A stretch of 64,000 nucleotides of DNA from an uncultured bacterium. GTDB lineage: Bacteria; Chloroflexota; Anaerolineae; J036; Brachytrichaceae. The stretch is from positions 17,615 to 81,614 of the forward strand of contig CAIXPS010000101.1 of the NCBI GenBank assembly GCA_903921365.1. Reading direction: 5' to 3'. Shown here in pieces: positions 25,348 through 34,677 of the stretch. Numbering within the stretch: position 1 is the first letter of the stretch; each line of letters begins with the position of its first letter. The translations under genes were made by a program, and so were the position numbers. The notes beneath the pieces are model-generated. The model ran no database searches, had not been told where the DNA came from, and was given only the letters and a program-made list of their open reading frames with translations.

Positions 25348-26781
25348 TTGCTCAACCGTTTAGCCCAATGTGTCCTGGCCGCCGTGTTGCTCGCGGCGTG
25401 TCAGTCTCCGGTTAATCCATCATTCGCACCGCGCCCAGCGCCGCCCACGGTCATTCCAACGGCGATTTCCGTCAGCGGCGGGCGCGATCCGCAGGCGCTC
25501 TCCGACACGTTCTTCGCCGCGCTGCAGAAAAGCGACTATAGCGCCGCCGAAGCCGACTTCGACGCCACGATGCAGAGCAAGCTTGGCCCGGAGGCGCTCA
25601 AACAGGTGTGGGAAGGGCTGGTTACTCAGGTCGGAACGTATCAAAAGCCACTCGGCACCCGAACGCAGGCGCAAGCGCCCTATTACGCCGTTATCACCAC
25701 ACTGCAGTTCGAGCGCGCCGCGCTGGATATGCGCGTCGTGGTGGACACCAACACCGGCCTGATCACCGGGCTATTCTTCACACCGAACCAGAACCCTGCT
25801 TCTGTTCAGGCCACTGCCGAGGCTGCCTACAGCCCGCCTGCCTATGCCGATCATAGCCGCTTCACCGAACGCGAGGTCGCCGTCGGCTCCGCGCCATGGG
25901 CGCTGTCCGGCACGCTCAGCCTGCCCACCGGCGACGGGCCATTCCCGGTGGTCGTGCTGGTGCATGGCTCGGGGCCAAGCGACCGCGATGAAACCATCGG
26001 GTTGAATAAACCGTTCCGCGACCTGGCGTGGGGTCTGGCAACGGCTGGCGTGGCCGTGCTGCGATACGAGAAACGCACTCGCGCTTACGCGGCGCAGATG
26101 GCGAACCTCATCACCGGTTTTACCGTGAAGGAAGAGACGACTGACGACGCGCACGCCGCGATCGCGCTGCTGCGCCAACTCCGCGACATCGATCCGAAGC
26201 GCATTTACGTCCTGGGACACAGCCTCGGCGGCATGCTGATCCCGCGCATCGGGCAGGCTGATCCCGATCTCGCCGGACTGATCATCATGGCGGGGCCGAC
26301 GCGTCCGTTGCAGACGCTGGTGGTCGAACAAACCGCCTACCTGCTCTCGCTGCATGGCGCCCAAACCGATCAAGACAGGACTACGCTGGAACAAACTCGC
26401 ACTGCGGCTGCCGCAATTGACGCACTCACACCTTCAGATGCTACTGCGGGCGCGGCCAACCTATTCGGTGCGCCGCCGTCTTACTGGCTCGACCTGCGCG
26501 CCTACAACCCGGTCGAAGTGGCCGCGACTTTGCGCCAGCGCATTCTGATCCTGCAGGGCGGCCGCGACTATCAGGTCACACTGGATGATTTGAAAGGCTG
26601 GCAGGACGCGCTGACGGCGCGAGCAAACGTTGAGGTGACACTGTTCCCCGATCTGAACCATTTGTTCGCGACCGGTCAAGGCAAGAGCACGCCCGACGAG
26701 TACAACCAGCCGGGTCACGTTGCTGCGCCGGTGATTGCGCGCATCAGCGCATGGATACAGGCGCCGCGTAGATTATCATAA
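25348..26781 (+). CDS. Lipoprotein alpha/beta hydrolase with N-terminal DUF3887-like domain
   Basis: This 477-residue protein has a TTG start at 25348, supported by the lipoprotein signal CVLAAVLLAACQS that begins within 10 residues (lipobox LLAAC). Residues about 45-145 form a DUF3887-like NTF2-fold domain (DPQALSDTFFAALQKSDYSAAEADFD). Residues about 170-475 form an alpha/beta hydrolase with the oxyanion region VHGSGPSDRDE, nucleophile Ser in GHSLGGM, probable Asp in QGGRDYQVT and His in LNHLF. It should be an outer-surface esterase or peptidase-like hydrolase; the substrate is unknown. The regulator gene follows 6 bases later. Confidence 0.88.
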   Translation: MLNRLAQCVLAAVLLAACQSPVNPSFAPRPAPPTVIPTAISVSGGRDPQALSDTFFAALQKSDYSAAEADFDATMQSKLGPEALKQVWEGLVTQVGTYQKPLGTRTQAQAPYYAVITTLQFERAALDMRVVVDTNTGLITGLFFTPNQNPASVQATAEAAYSPPAYADHSRFTEREVAVGSAPWALSGTLSLPTGDGPFPVVVLVHGSGPSDRDETIGLNKPFRDLAWGLATAGVAVLRYEKRTRAYAAQMANLITGFTVKEETTDDAHAAIALLRQLRDIDPKRIYVLGHSLGGMLIPRIGQADPDLAGLIIMAGPTRPLQTLVVEQTAYLLSLHGAQTDQDRTTLEQTRTAAAAIDALTPSDATAGAANLFGAPPSYWLDLRAYNPVEVAATLRQRILILQGGRDYQVTLDDLKGWQDALTARANVEVTLFPDLNHLFATGQGKSTPDEYNQPGHVAAPVIARISAWIQAPRRLS

Positions 26782-26787
26782 GACCAC

Positions 26788-29424
26788 ATGCCAGAAACGA
26801 GCAGCAATAAGTCCACGTTTGGCGCATGGCTGAAACAGCGCCGCAAGGAATTGGACCTTACTCAGAACGAACTTGCAGGCCAGATTGGATGCGCCACAGA
26901 CACCGTCAAGAAGATGGAGTCGGGTGTGTTGCGCCCTTCCAAACAACTGAGTGAGTTGATGGCCATATTCTTTGGCATCAAGCTGGAGGACCGCAACACC
27001 TTCATCCAGTTCGCGCGCGGGCTGGCGGTGGATGTCCTCTTTGAGACGGCCACACCCACTGGTACTGGCGCTGCCGCCTCGGTGCGCGCTGCGCCGCGCA
27101 ATGCGGCCCAGCCCGGCCCAGAAGCGTTGTTTCGGTCGCCCGTCCCTTTTACGTCGTTCGTAGGGCGCTCGCGCGAATTGCACGCTGCCTCGACTCTATT
27201 GTTGCAGGGCGCCACGCGACTGTTGACGTTGTATGGCCCGCCCGGCGTCGGCAAAACACGGCTGAGCCAGGAAATTGCTGTGCGCCTGCAGAATGAGTTC
27301 GCGCACGGCGTGTGTTTTGTGCCCCTCGCGCCAATCACGGATGCGGCCATGGTGCTTCCGGCCATCGCGGCCGCGTTGCGCCAGAAAGAAACGCCAGGCG
27401 AGACGCTGTTGCAGACGGTGCAGTCGTTCCTGGTGGACAAGCGCCTGCTGCTCGTGCTTGACAACTTCGAGCAGGTTGTCGACGCCGCGCCGATCATTCA
27501 TGATCTGCTCACTGCCGCGCCAGGTGTGAAGGCGCTGGTGAGCAGCCGCGAAATCCTCAAGTTGTATGGCGAACAGGGCTTTCCACTCCCGCCGCTTGAA
27601 GTGCCCGACGTGCGCCTCAAATCCATCCCGCCGCTGGAGGCGATTGCGCTGTATCCATCGGTGGAGCTATTCGCCCAACGCGCGCGCGCCAACAAACCGG
27701 ACTTCATACTGACGCGCGCCAATGCGGCGGAGGTGGCGCAGATTTGCGCCTGGCTCGACGGGCTACCGCTGGCGATCGAAATGGCCGCTGCGCAGGTCAA
27801 GTGGCTGCCGCTGCCGCGCCTGCTGGCCGAGTTGAGCGAGCGGCTCACCGAGTTGACTGGCGGGATGCGCGACCTGAGCCCGCGCCAACAGACGTTGCGC
27901 GGCGCAATTGATTGGAGCTTCCAGTTGCTCAGCGCCGCCGACCGGGCGCTGTTCACCTATCTCGCGATTTTTGTCGGCGGCTTTTCGTCCGAGGCGGCGC
28001 TGGATATCATCAGCAATCCGCGCTATCCAATCTCATCCGCGCTGGAGCAACTGGCTGATAAAAGCTTATTACGCAGCGAAATGGATGCCGATGGCGCCGC
28101 GCGCTTCGCGATGTTCGAGATGATCCGCGAGTATGCGCTCGAAAAACTGGAAGCGTCGGGCGAGATGATCGAGATCGGGCGCAGGCATGCCTATCATTAC
28201 CTGAGTCTGGTGCGCCACGCCGAACTGCACTTTGGCGCCTCCGACGAAGGGGTGTGGATGAACCGCCTCGACATCGACCTGAGCAACCTGCGCGCCGCGT
28301 TCAACTGGTTCACGTCAAATGATCCCGTCAAAGGACTGGAACTGGCCGTGCTGGTCTGGCCGTTCTACGCCACCGTCGGCTATCTCACCGAGATACGCGC
28401 GCGCGTCAAAGACCTGCTGCAATTGGCAGTCGACGCGCCTCCGCTTTTGCGTGGATGGGGCTTGCGCGCAGAGGCGGCGCTTGCCAACCACCAGGGCGAT
28501 TGGCAAGCGTCCACGCTGCTGGCTGATCAGTGTCTTGACCTTTTTCGCGCACAGGGTGCCAAAGACGGTATCGCGGCAGCGCTGCACCTCAAAGGAAGCA
28601 TCGCCTTTATGCGCAGCGAATACGCGACCGCAACGACCTACTTCACCGAGGCGCTGGCGCTATACCGTGAGACGGGCAATCTTCAATCGGCTGCGACGGT
28701 GCTGCGCAACCTCGGTTTGATCGCCAAGGATCAGGGGGATTACGCGCGCGCCATCGGTCTGTACGACGAGAGCATGGGGATGCATCGCGCACTTGGCAAC
28801 AAGCGCGGCATTATGGCATCGCTGACGCATATGAGCATCGCCTACTACTGGATGGGCGAGTACGCGCGCGCAGGAGCGGTTGGCGAACAGGCGCTGGATC
28901 TCTATCGCGGCTCGGACAATCGGCTCGATGAGGCCTACGCGCTCGAGAATCTGGGGATGATTTATTACAAACAGGGTGATTTGGCGCGCGCCGAAAAACT
29001 ACTGATCGAATGTCTGGACATGATGCGCGACCTGGGCAACCAGTCCGGCATCGCCCTTGTTTATACCGACTACGGCCTCGTGCTCTATGCGCGCGGCGAC
29101 AGCGCCCAGGCTATTGAGATGCACCGCCAGGGGCTGCACTACAGCACTGTGGTGGATGACAAGCGCCGCATTGCCTTCTGCCTTGAAGGGCTGGCGATAG
29201 CCGTGGGAGCGGAACACCCTGCCTATGCCGCGCAACTCTTTGGCGCTGCGGAACACCTGCGCCAGGTCATCGGCTCGCCCCTGCCGCCCTCGGAGATTCA
29301 CGATTACAACGCCGCCATGGAAAAGGCGCGCACGGCGCTCGGCGATGCTGCCTACGCCAGCGCCCACGCGGCGGGCGCGTCCATGATGCTCAGCGATGCA
29401 ATTGCGTTTGCGTCTCACTCGTAG
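26788..29424 (+). CDS. XRE-HTH / NB-ARC-type ATPase / TPR transcriptional regulator
   Basis: This 878-residue protein has an N-terminal Cro/CI-type helix-turn-helix (about 10-70, LKQRRKELDLTQNELAGQIGCATDTVKKMES). A STAND/NB-ARC ATPase follows with Walker A GPPGVGKTRL (about 150), Walker B LLLVLDNFEQV (about 218) and the GLPLAIEMAA motif (about 330). A winged-helix region comes next, and at least six TPR units fill about 600-820. This architecture is common and multi-copy in Chloroflexota; such proteins act as ligand-gated switches that oligomerise on ATP binding. It starts 6 bases after the lipoprotein hydrolase stop, so that gene may be in its operon. The signal sensed is unknown. Confidence 0.9.
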   Translation: MPETSSNKSTFGAWLKQRRKELDLTQNELAGQIGCATDTVKKMESGVLRPSKQLSELMAIFFGIKLEDRNTFIQFARGLAVDVLFETATPTGTGAAASVRAAPRNAAQPGPEALFRSPVPFTSFVGRSRELHAASTLLLQGATRLLTLYGPPGVGKTRLSQEIAVRLQNEFAHGVCFVPLAPITDAAMVLPAIAAALRQKETPGETLLQTVQSFLVDKRLLLVLDNFEQVVDAAPIIHDLLTAAPGVKALVSSREILKLYGEQGFPLPPLEVPDVRLKSIPPLEAIALYPSVELFAQRARANKPDFILTRANAAEVAQICAWLDGLPLAIEMAAAQVKWLPLPRLLAELSERLTELTGGMRDLSPRQQTLRGAIDWSFQLLSAADRALFTYLAIFVGGFSSEAALDIISNPRYPISSALEQLADKSLLRSEMDADGAARFAMFEMIREYALEKLEASGEMIEIGRRHAYHYLSLVRHAELHFGASDEGVWMNRLDIDLSNLRAAFNWFTSNDPVKGLELAVLVWPFYATVGYLTEIRARVKDLLQLAVDAPPLLRGWGLRAEAALANHQGDWQASTLLADQCLDLFRAQGAKDGIAAALHLKGSIAFMRSEYATATTYFTEALALYRETGNLQSAATVLRNLGLIAKDQGDYARAIGLYDESMGMHRALGNKRGIMASLTHMSIAYYWMGEYARAGAVGEQALDLYRGSDNRLDEAYALENLGMIYYKQGDLARAEKLLIECLDMMRDLGNQSGIALVYTDYGLVLYARGDSAQAIEMHRQGLHYSTVVDDKRRIAFCLEGLAIAVGAEHPAYAAQLFGAAEHLRQVIGSPLPPSEIHDYNAAMEKARTALGDAAYASAHAAGASMMLSDAIAFASHS

Positions 29425-29427
29425 CAC

Positions 29428-29460
29428 TGTCATTCCGACCGCGAAGCGGGAGGAATCCTG
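29428..29460. repeat. Dispersed-repeat fragment (TGTCATTCCGACC... type)
   Basis: The sequence beginning TGTCATTCCGACCGCGAAGC and ending GGAGGAATCCTG between the regulator and the phosphatase gene has the look of the widespread interspersed CATTCCGA...GGAATC elements seen in many environmental genomes. Only one copy is in this window, so its repetitive nature is from general knowledge, not from the window. Confidence 0.45.
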
Positions 29461-29506
29461 GCATCACGCCGACGCGCGCAAAACACTACACCGCCGGAAA
29501 CGTAAA

Positions 29507-30142
29507 TCAATGATCGCCTACATCGCCGCCTGCGGTCAACGTCCTCAGATGGCAACGGTCGTTCAGGCTGCGCATGCGCCAACGCGCATGCCCATGTTCG
29601 TAGCTCACCTTGGTGACGGATGTGTTGCCGAAGTGAAACGGCTGCCGCCGGATAGGCGGCAGGTCTAGAATCGCGCTGACCATCGCCCCAAGCGTCCCGC
29701 CGTGGCACACGACCACGATCATTTTCTCGCGATGCCGGTTCACCACCTCGTCAAGAAACGAACTGACGCGCGCGCGCATCTCCAGGCCGGTCTCGGCGCC
29801 CGGGCCAACGTGATCCAGGCCTTCGTCCCAGCGGTGCGGCGGCATCATCTGCTCGATTTCGGCTGCCGTCAAGCCCGTCCAGGCGCCCATGTGATATTCG
29901 CGCAGCCGGTCATCGAAGATGACGCGCAAGTGGTGTGGATCAGCAATGGCGCGCGCAGTATCGGCGGCGCGCTGCAACGGGCTGGAATAAACGGCAATAA
30001 GCGGTTTGCGCTGGAAACGGTCTCCGACCAGGCGCGTCTGTTTGCGCCCGTAATCGTCAAGCGGCAGATCCAGCCAACCCTGGATCTGTTGCGCTGCATT
30101 GCCCACGCTGCGAGCGTGTCGCACCAGGTAGAGCGTCGTCAT
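29507..30142 (-). CDS. Histidine phosphatase (phosphoglycerate-mutase-like) family protein
   Basis: This 211-residue protein has the catalytic RHA variant of the RHG motif in LYLVRHARSVGNAAQ, so the phospho-accepting His is present. It also has the second Arg in YSSPLQRAADTA, the Glu in REYHMGAWTGLT and the second catalytic His in VVVCHGGTLGAM. It is the single-domain phosphatase branch (cobalamin CobC/phosphoserine phosphatase type), not full glycolytic mutase. Its start overlaps the meaB stop by 4 bases (ATGA), so it is the last gene of a B12-linked operon. A CobC-like role is possible but not shown. Confidence 0.88.
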   Translation of the reverse strand: MTTLYLVRHARSVGNAAQQIQGWLDLPLDDYGRKQTRLVGDRFQRKPLIAVYSSPLQRAADTARAIADPHHLRVIFDDRLREYHMGAWTGLTAAEIEQMMPPHRWDEGLDHVGPGAETGLEMRARVSSFLDEVVNRHREKMIVVVCHGGTLGAMVSAILDLPPIRRQPFHFGNTSVTKVSYEHGHARWRMRSLNDRCHLRTLTAGGDVGDH

Positions 30143-31119
30143 AGATGTAAGCTGTCCAGCAATTTCAGCGCAGCCTCAGCCGGATGCAGGCTGCGCTGAC
30201 CGACCGCGGCCAGCACGGCCTGATAGTCGATTTGCGTGATGCGCCGCATGGCCGTCTGCAACAGCAATTCGCGCAGGCGCGCCTTGATGTCGGACTCGAT
30301 GCGCTGCTGGTAGCGCCGTTCGCCCTCGCCCGTAGCGACCAGGTAGTCCCTGTGAGTGTCAACGGCGGCCAGCAGTTCGACGATGCCCTCGCGGTTGAGC
30401 GCACTCACCTTGACGATGGGCGGTCGCCAGCCGGTCCCATCATCCGACGCAAGTTCGGTCGCGGCGCGAGCGCCGTGGTGGCCGTTCGCCGGCGCGATGT
30501 CGAGCGCCGATTGCAGTGCGCTGATTGTTTGCGCCACGCCTTCACGGTCGGCCTTGTTCACCGCAATCACGTCGGCGATCTCGAGGATGCCGGCCTTCAC
30601 CGCCTGCACCTCATCGCCTGCGCCAGGCGCTTCGACTACGATAACCGTCTGCGCGATGCGCGCCACATCCACTTCCAACTGCCCCGCGCCTACCGTCTCG
30701 ATCAGGACGATTTCGAATCCGTAGGCATCGAGCGCACTCACCACGTCGGCGGTGGCTGCCGCTATCCCGCCAAGCGCCCCACGGCTGGCCATGCTGCGGA
30801 TGAAAATACCGCTATCGCCATACAGATCGCGCATGCGGATGCGGTCACCGAGGATGGCCCCGCCGCTGAACGGGCTGCTGGGGTCGACGGCGACGATGGC
30901 GACCTGCGGCTGGTCGAGGCCGCTACGCAGGCGCCAGGCGCGCGCCATCTCGCTGACGAGTGTGCTCTTGCCCGATCCGGGCGCGCCCGTTATGCCGATG
31001 ACGCGCGCGCGACCGGTGTGGGGATAAAGCGCGTTCAGCGCCTCCTGCGCGCCACGCTCGCCGTTTTCGATGCGCGTGATCAGCCGCGCCAGGTCTCGCC
31101 GAGTAAGGTTCAGGCTCAT
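30139..31119 (-). CDS. meaB: Methylmalonyl-CoA mutase-associated GTPase MeaB
   Basis: This 326-residue G3E-family GTPase has Walker A GAPGSGKSTLVSEMA (about 41-55), the DPSSPFSGGAILGDRIRM switch segment, ETVGAGQLEVDVA (Walker B region), and NKAD for guanine recognition. The length and motifs fit MeaB, which protects and reloads the cobalamin of methylmalonyl-CoA mutase. It follows the B12-binding subunit gene by 18 bases on the same strand, the expected partner. Confidence 0.95.
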   Translation of the reverse strand: MSLNLTRRDLARLITRIENGERGAQEALNALYPHTGRARVIGITGAPGSGKSTLVSEMARAWRLRSGLDQPQVAIVAVDPSSPFSGGAILGDRIRMRDLYGDSGIFIRSMASRGALGGIAAATADVVSALDAYGFEIVLIETVGAGQLEVDVARIAQTVIVVEAPGAGDEVQAVKAGILEIADVIAVNKADREGVAQTISALQSALDIAPANGHHGARAATELASDDGTGWRPPIVKVSALNREGIVELLAAVDTHRDYLVATGEGERRYQQRIESDIKARLRELLLQTAMRRITQIDYQAVLAAVGQRSLHPAEAALKLLDSLHL

Positions 31120-31137
31120 TGCCGCGCGTCCGCTGTC

Positions 31138-31581
31138 TCAATCGCGCGCGGGGGTGCGCGCGCGGATAAACGCGATGATGTCGGCGATGGGGCTGCCGGG
31201 GCCGAAGACGCCAGCGATGCCAGCCTGCACCAACGCCGGCACGTCTTCGTCGGGGATGATGCCGCCGGCGAAAATCGGCACATCGCTCAATCCCCGCTCG
31301 CGCAATGCCTCGGCAATGCGGGGCAGCAACACATTGTGCGCGCCGCTCAGAATGCTGAGACCTACGGCGTCAACGTCCTCCTGCAAGGCCGCTTCGGCAA
31401 TCATCTCGGGCGTCTGGCGCAGACCGGTATAGATCACCTCCATCCCGGCGTCACGCAACGCGCGCGCGATCACCTTCGCGCCACGATCGTGGCCGTCCAG
31501 CCCGGGTTTGGCAATAAGTATGCGCAATGGCCGGGCAGAAATCTCGCTGGCGCCTGGTTTCGGTTCTGGTAGTGTTGTCAT
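31138..31581 (-). CDS. Cobalamin-binding subunit of a methylmalonyl-CoA-type mutase
   Basis: This 147-residue Rossmann-like B12-binding domain has the lower-axial His motif [13 protein letters not shown] (DxHxxG), [10 protein letters not shown] and [14 protein letters not shown], all diagnostic of the C-terminal/small subunit of methylmalonyl-CoA mutase. It is a stand-alone protein, so a separate catalytic large subunit must be encoded elsewhere in the genome; none is in this window. It is flanked by meaB downstream and rsmG upstream. The N-terminal 15 residues are a flexible lead. Confidence 0.93.
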   Translation of the reverse strand: MTTLPEPKPGASEISARPLRILIAKPGLDGHDRGAKVIARALRDAGMEVIYTGLRQTPEMIAEAALQEDVDAVGLSILSGAHNVLLPRIAEALRERGLSDVPIFAGGIIPDEDVPALVQAGIAGVFGPGSPIADIIAFIRARTPARD

Positions 31582-31610
31582 GACGCGATGATTATATTGG
31601 AGATTAGTGA

Positions 31611-32345
31611 TTACAAAAACGGTTCACTGCGGGGTTTCCCAGCGGGACGCGGATAGATCGATGGCGAGGGTTTAGCCTTGCGGATGACGACGAGCGCCCT
31701 TTGATCGGGCGCGCCGGGCAACGTCACCGGTTCGACACGGTCGAGTTCTCCGCCGATCAGTTTGATCGCGCGCGCTGCCTGCGCGGCCTCCACCTGCGCG
31801 TCGCTGCCCTTCATCGCGATACACACGCCGTTCATGCGGGCGAGTGGCAGCAGATATTCGACCAGCGTCGGCAGAGGCGCGAGCGCGCGCGCAATCACGA
31901 CTTTGTAGTAGGCGCGGTGATGCTTGTCGTGCGCCAGTTCCTCGGCGCGGCCCTTGATGACCCGTATGCCGATCAACCCCAGTTCGGCGATGACGGTCTC
32001 GCAGAATGCGACCTTCTTACCGGTGCCGTCCACCAGCGTAACATCGAGGTCGGGACGCGCAATCTTAAGCGGGATGCCGGGCAACCCTGCGCCGGTGCCA
32101 ACGTCGACGAGCGTCAGGCCAGGCGTGGATGGAATCGCGCGCAGAGCGGTCAACGAGTCGGCGAAATGGCGCGACAGGATCGACTCGTCATCGGTGATGG
32201 CGGTGAGGTTCATGCGCTCGTTCCACTCGACCAGCAGGTCGCGGAATTGGGCGAATTGAGCGGCTTGCGCCGTATCGAGCATCACGCCGATAGCGGCGGC
32301 AGCGGTTTGGATCTGTTCAGTGGTCAGGCTCATGGATTGAGCCAT
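31611..32345 (-). CDS. rsmG: 16S rRNA (guanine527-N7)-methyltransferase RsmG
   Basis: This 244-residue protein carries the signatures [19 protein letters not shown], the SAM loop [17 protein letters not shown], and [19 protein letters not shown] of GidB/RsmG. It methylates G527 in the 530 loop of 16S rRNA. ATG at 32345 or 32333 is possible. It heads a minus-strand run into the B12-binding subunit gene, 29 bases away; the short gap holds a GGAGATTAGTGATTAC sequence resembling the dispersed GAGATT repeat. The C-terminal tail is Pro/Arg rich. Confidence 0.95.
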   Translation of the reverse strand: MAQSMSLTTEQIQTAAAAIGVMLDTAQAAQFAQFRDLLVEWNERMNLTAITDDESILSRHFADSLTALRAIPSTPGLTLVDVGTGAGLPGIPLKIARPDLDVTLVDGTGKKVAFCETVIAELGLIGIRVIKGRAEELAHDKHHRAYYKVVIARALAPLPTLVEYLLPLARMNGVCIAMKGSDAQVEAAQAARAIKLIGGELDRVEPVTLPGAPDQRALVVIRKAKPSPSIYPRPAGKPRSEPFL

Positions 32346-32772
32346 TATCGTGCATCGCGGGACAAAACGTGAAATGTGAAATCACGACGTAGGGGATGAC
32401 CTGTGTGTCATCCCAATCCGGCAAACTGGTAACTGGCGACGCCGTCCTATTTGATGGATGGCTGAACGATTGGGAACCCCGGAGGGGTTTGCCTTGCACG
32501 ATGTCGATTAGCGCGAGGTTTGCAAGTGATGAAGCCACACCACCGCCAAAGCCCGAGGTGCGGCACTCAGCCAACAGCTCCTCATGCATGGCGCGCGACT
32601 TCTCGTCTTCACACTGGTTGAAGGCGATGTTGGCTAGAAGGCGCCGTGCAGTAAGGGCCCCATGGGGATTACCGGCCTCGACCGCCGCAGATAAGGCTTG
32701 TTCTGCGAGTAATCGGGCATCTCTCAGCGTGATGGGTATACTGGAATCATCTTGCTGAACCCGGAGTGACAT
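32317..32772 (-). pseudogene. Remnant of a TPR-containing regulator
   Basis: The open frame starts at ATG 32772 (two bases from the divergent methyltransferase ATG). It encodes about 95 residues of clear TPR sequence (ARLLAEQALSAAVEAGNPHGALTARRLLANIAF, then RAMHEELLAECRTSG and VASSLANLALIDIVQGK) like the C-terminal TPRs of STAND regulators. After residue about 95 the sequence turns into unrelated, non-TPR residues and runs into rsmG. No HTH or ATPase part is near. I read it as the decayed end of a larger gene; a genuine 151-residue protein is less likely. Confidence 0.5.
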
Positions 32773-32774
32773 TC

Positions 32775-33410
32775 ATGAGCGACCCTGTGACCGAACCGTC
32801 GAGTGGTTTTTTCAGCGCCGCCTATCGCCAGAAACCGCCATGGGATATTGGCGAAGCACAACCCGCGTTGACCGCACTATTTGATGAATACCCGCCCGCC
32901 GGGCCGGCGTTGGACGCCGGTTGCGGTACTGGTACCCTCGTCTTTGCCCTGGCGCAGCGCGGCCTGACAGTTCTCGGCGTCGATACCGCCTCAACCGCGA
33001 TCAACCAGGCAGTCGATGCCGCAAAGTTGCTGCCTCCGGCAGTCGCAGAGCGCGTCGAGTTTCGCGCCGGCGACGCGCTGCATCCGTCGCAGTTGGACGC
33101 CGCACCATTCGCAACGATTGCCGACTGTGGCTTTCTGCACCTGTTCGGCCAGCCCGAGCGCGACCAGTATGCGCTGGATATGGCGAAGGCACTTGCGCCC
33201 GGCGGCAGGTACTACGTCCTGGGATTTGCGTTCGATGCGCCAATGGCAGCCATGCCGTTGCGCGTTGGCGAAGACGAGCTGCGTGCGCGATTCACACCGG
33301 AACGCGGCTGGAAGATACTGGCGGCACGCCCATCACAGTTTGCCTTAAGCGGTCCGCGTCGCACGGTCCCCGCAACCATCGCCTGCATAGAAAGGATCAC
33401 ACACCCATGA
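32775..33410 (+). CDS. Class I SAM-dependent methyltransferase
   Basis: This 211-residue small-molecule type methyltransferase has the SAM motif I ALDAGCGTGTLVFALAQRG, acidic motif LGVDTASTAI, a motif II region ATIADCGFLHLF and LAPGGRYYVLGF. The start at ATG 32775 has GGAG at 32763-32766. Its stop overlaps the ATG of the URO-D-family gene by 4 bases, so the two are probably coupled. The substrate is unknown; the partner suggests a methyl-transfer or tetrapyrrole-like theme, which is only inference. Confidence 0.88.
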   Translation: MSDPVTEPSSGFFSAAYRQKPPWDIGEAQPALTALFDEYPPAGPALDAGCGTGTLVFALAQRGLTVLGVDTASTAINQAVDAAKLLPPAVAERVEFRAGDALHPSQLDAAPFATIADCGFLHLFGQPERDQYALDMAKALAPGGRYYVLGFAFDAPMAAMPLRVGEDELRARFTPERGWKILAARPSQFALSGPRRTVPATIACIERITHP

Positions 33411-34543
33411 ACTCACGCCAAAGGTACATCCAGACGCTATTATTCGGTCAGCCCGACCGCATCCCGCTCGACCCCGGCTACGGGCGCAAATCCACGCGAA
33501 GCGCCTGGCACGCCCAGGGGCTGCCGCCGGAGATCGACAGCGGCGACGCCATCGCGGAGTACGCCTATGGCTTGAACGGCGGGACGCTGCCGTGGCCACA
33601 ACGCGGCGAAGACTTCTCGGTCAACACACGCATGATCCCCGAATTCACCGAGGAAGTGCTGTCGCGCGGTGAACGCACGCAGATCGTGCGCGACTGGAAG
33701 GGGAACGTGTGCGAGATATCGAACGAGTACACGACCGAGTACCTGCGCAACGCCATCGACTTCGTCACGCGCCGCTGGGTCAAATGCCCGGTCGAATCGC
33801 GCGCAGACTGGGATGACATGATGCGCCGTTACGACCCCGACGATCCGGCGCGCTACCCTGCGGACGCGACCGCGCGCGGCGTGCGTTTGCGCGAGCGCGC
33901 GTGGCCGATCACGATCAACATCAATGGCCCGTTCTGGCAACTGCGCGAGTGGCTCGGTTTCGAGAACCTGTGCTTCTTATTCCACGATGATCCCGCCTTC
34001 GCGCGCGACATGATCTCGTTCTGGGACGACTTCGTCGCCCGTGTGCTGCGCAACGCTCTCCGTCACCTGGTGGTGGACGAAGTGCATCTGTCGGAAGACA
34101 TGGCCTTTAAGTCGTTTGCGATGATCTCGCCCGCCATGACGCGCGAGTATCTGCTGCCGGCGTATCGGCACTGGGGCGACATCATCCGCACCGCCGGCGT
34201 GCCCATCTACGGGATGGACTCGGACGGCTACATCGGTCAGTTGATCCCGATCTGGATCGACGCCGGGATCAACATGTGCGACCCGATCGAGGTCGCGGCC
34301 GGCAACGACATCAACATGTTCCGCCGGCAGTTCGGGCGGCACATCAGCTTTCGCGGCGGCGTGGACAAACGCCAGATGGCGCAGGGCGGGCAGGCGTTGG
34401 CGGACGAGATGGCGCGCGTCGCGCCCGTGATCGGCGATGGCGGTTACATCCCCAGTTGCGACCACGGCGTCCCGTCGGATGTGTCGTTTCCCAACTTCGT
34501 CAACTACACCGGCATGCTCGCGCGGCTGACGGGATGGTTATAA
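33407..34543 (+). CDS. Uroporphyrinogen decarboxylase (URO-D) family protein
   Basis: This 378-residue TIM-barrel protein of the URO-D superfamily starts MNSRQRYIQTLLFGQPDRIPLDPGYG, the usual URO-D opening. It later has EDMAFKSFAMISPAMTREYLLPAYRHW, GMDSDGYIGQLIPIWIDAGINMCDPIEV and RGGVDKRQMA. These are closer to the methyltransferase-type URO-D relatives (MtaA/CmuA-like, often corrinoid-linked) than to haem-pathway HemE, because the HemE N-terminal substrate Arg motif is not evident. ATG 33407 overlaps the preceding methyltransferase stop. A terminator follows. The methyl donor or acceptor is unknown. Confidence 0.85.
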   Translation: MNSRQRYIQTLLFGQPDRIPLDPGYGRKSTRSAWHAQGLPPEIDSGDAIAEYAYGLNGGTLPWPQRGEDFSVNTRMIPEFTEEVLSRGERTQIVRDWKGNVCEISNEYTTEYLRNAIDFVTRRWVKCPVESRADWDDMMRRYDPDDPARYPADATARGVRLRERAWPITININGPFWQLREWLGFENLCFLFHDDPAFARDMISFWDDFVARVLRNALRHLVVDEVHLSEDMAFKSFAMISPAMTREYLLPAYRHWGDIIRTAGVPIYGMDSDGYIGQLIPIWIDAGINMCDPIEVAAGNDINMFRRQFGRHISFRGGVDKRQMAQGGQALADEMARVAPVIGDGGYIPSCDHGVPSDVSFPNFVNYTGMLARLTGWL

Positions 34544-34560
34544 CGTCTGCCACGCGCGCG

Positions 34561-34592
34561 CCTTCGGGTGTTGCACACCTGAAGGGTTTTCT
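34561..34592 (+). terminator. Intrinsic terminator after the URO-D gene
   Basis: CCTTCGGGTG (34561-34570) pairs with CACCTGAAGG (34576-34585), one G-U pair, loop TTGCA, followed by GTTTTCT. It separates the pair from pgk. Confidence 0.8.
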
Positions 34593-34677
34593 GGATTTTG
34601 CACTAAAATTAACAATGTATTTGAGATAATCAGGTTGCGCCTCGACGCGCGCCTGTTTGTGATTGTCGGAGGACATG

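Noticed and set aside
30184..31572. 462-codon open frame on the plus strand across meaB and the B12-binding subunit gene
   Set aside because: It lies opposite two well-conserved genes, has no domain character, and is explained by the high-GC antisense effect.
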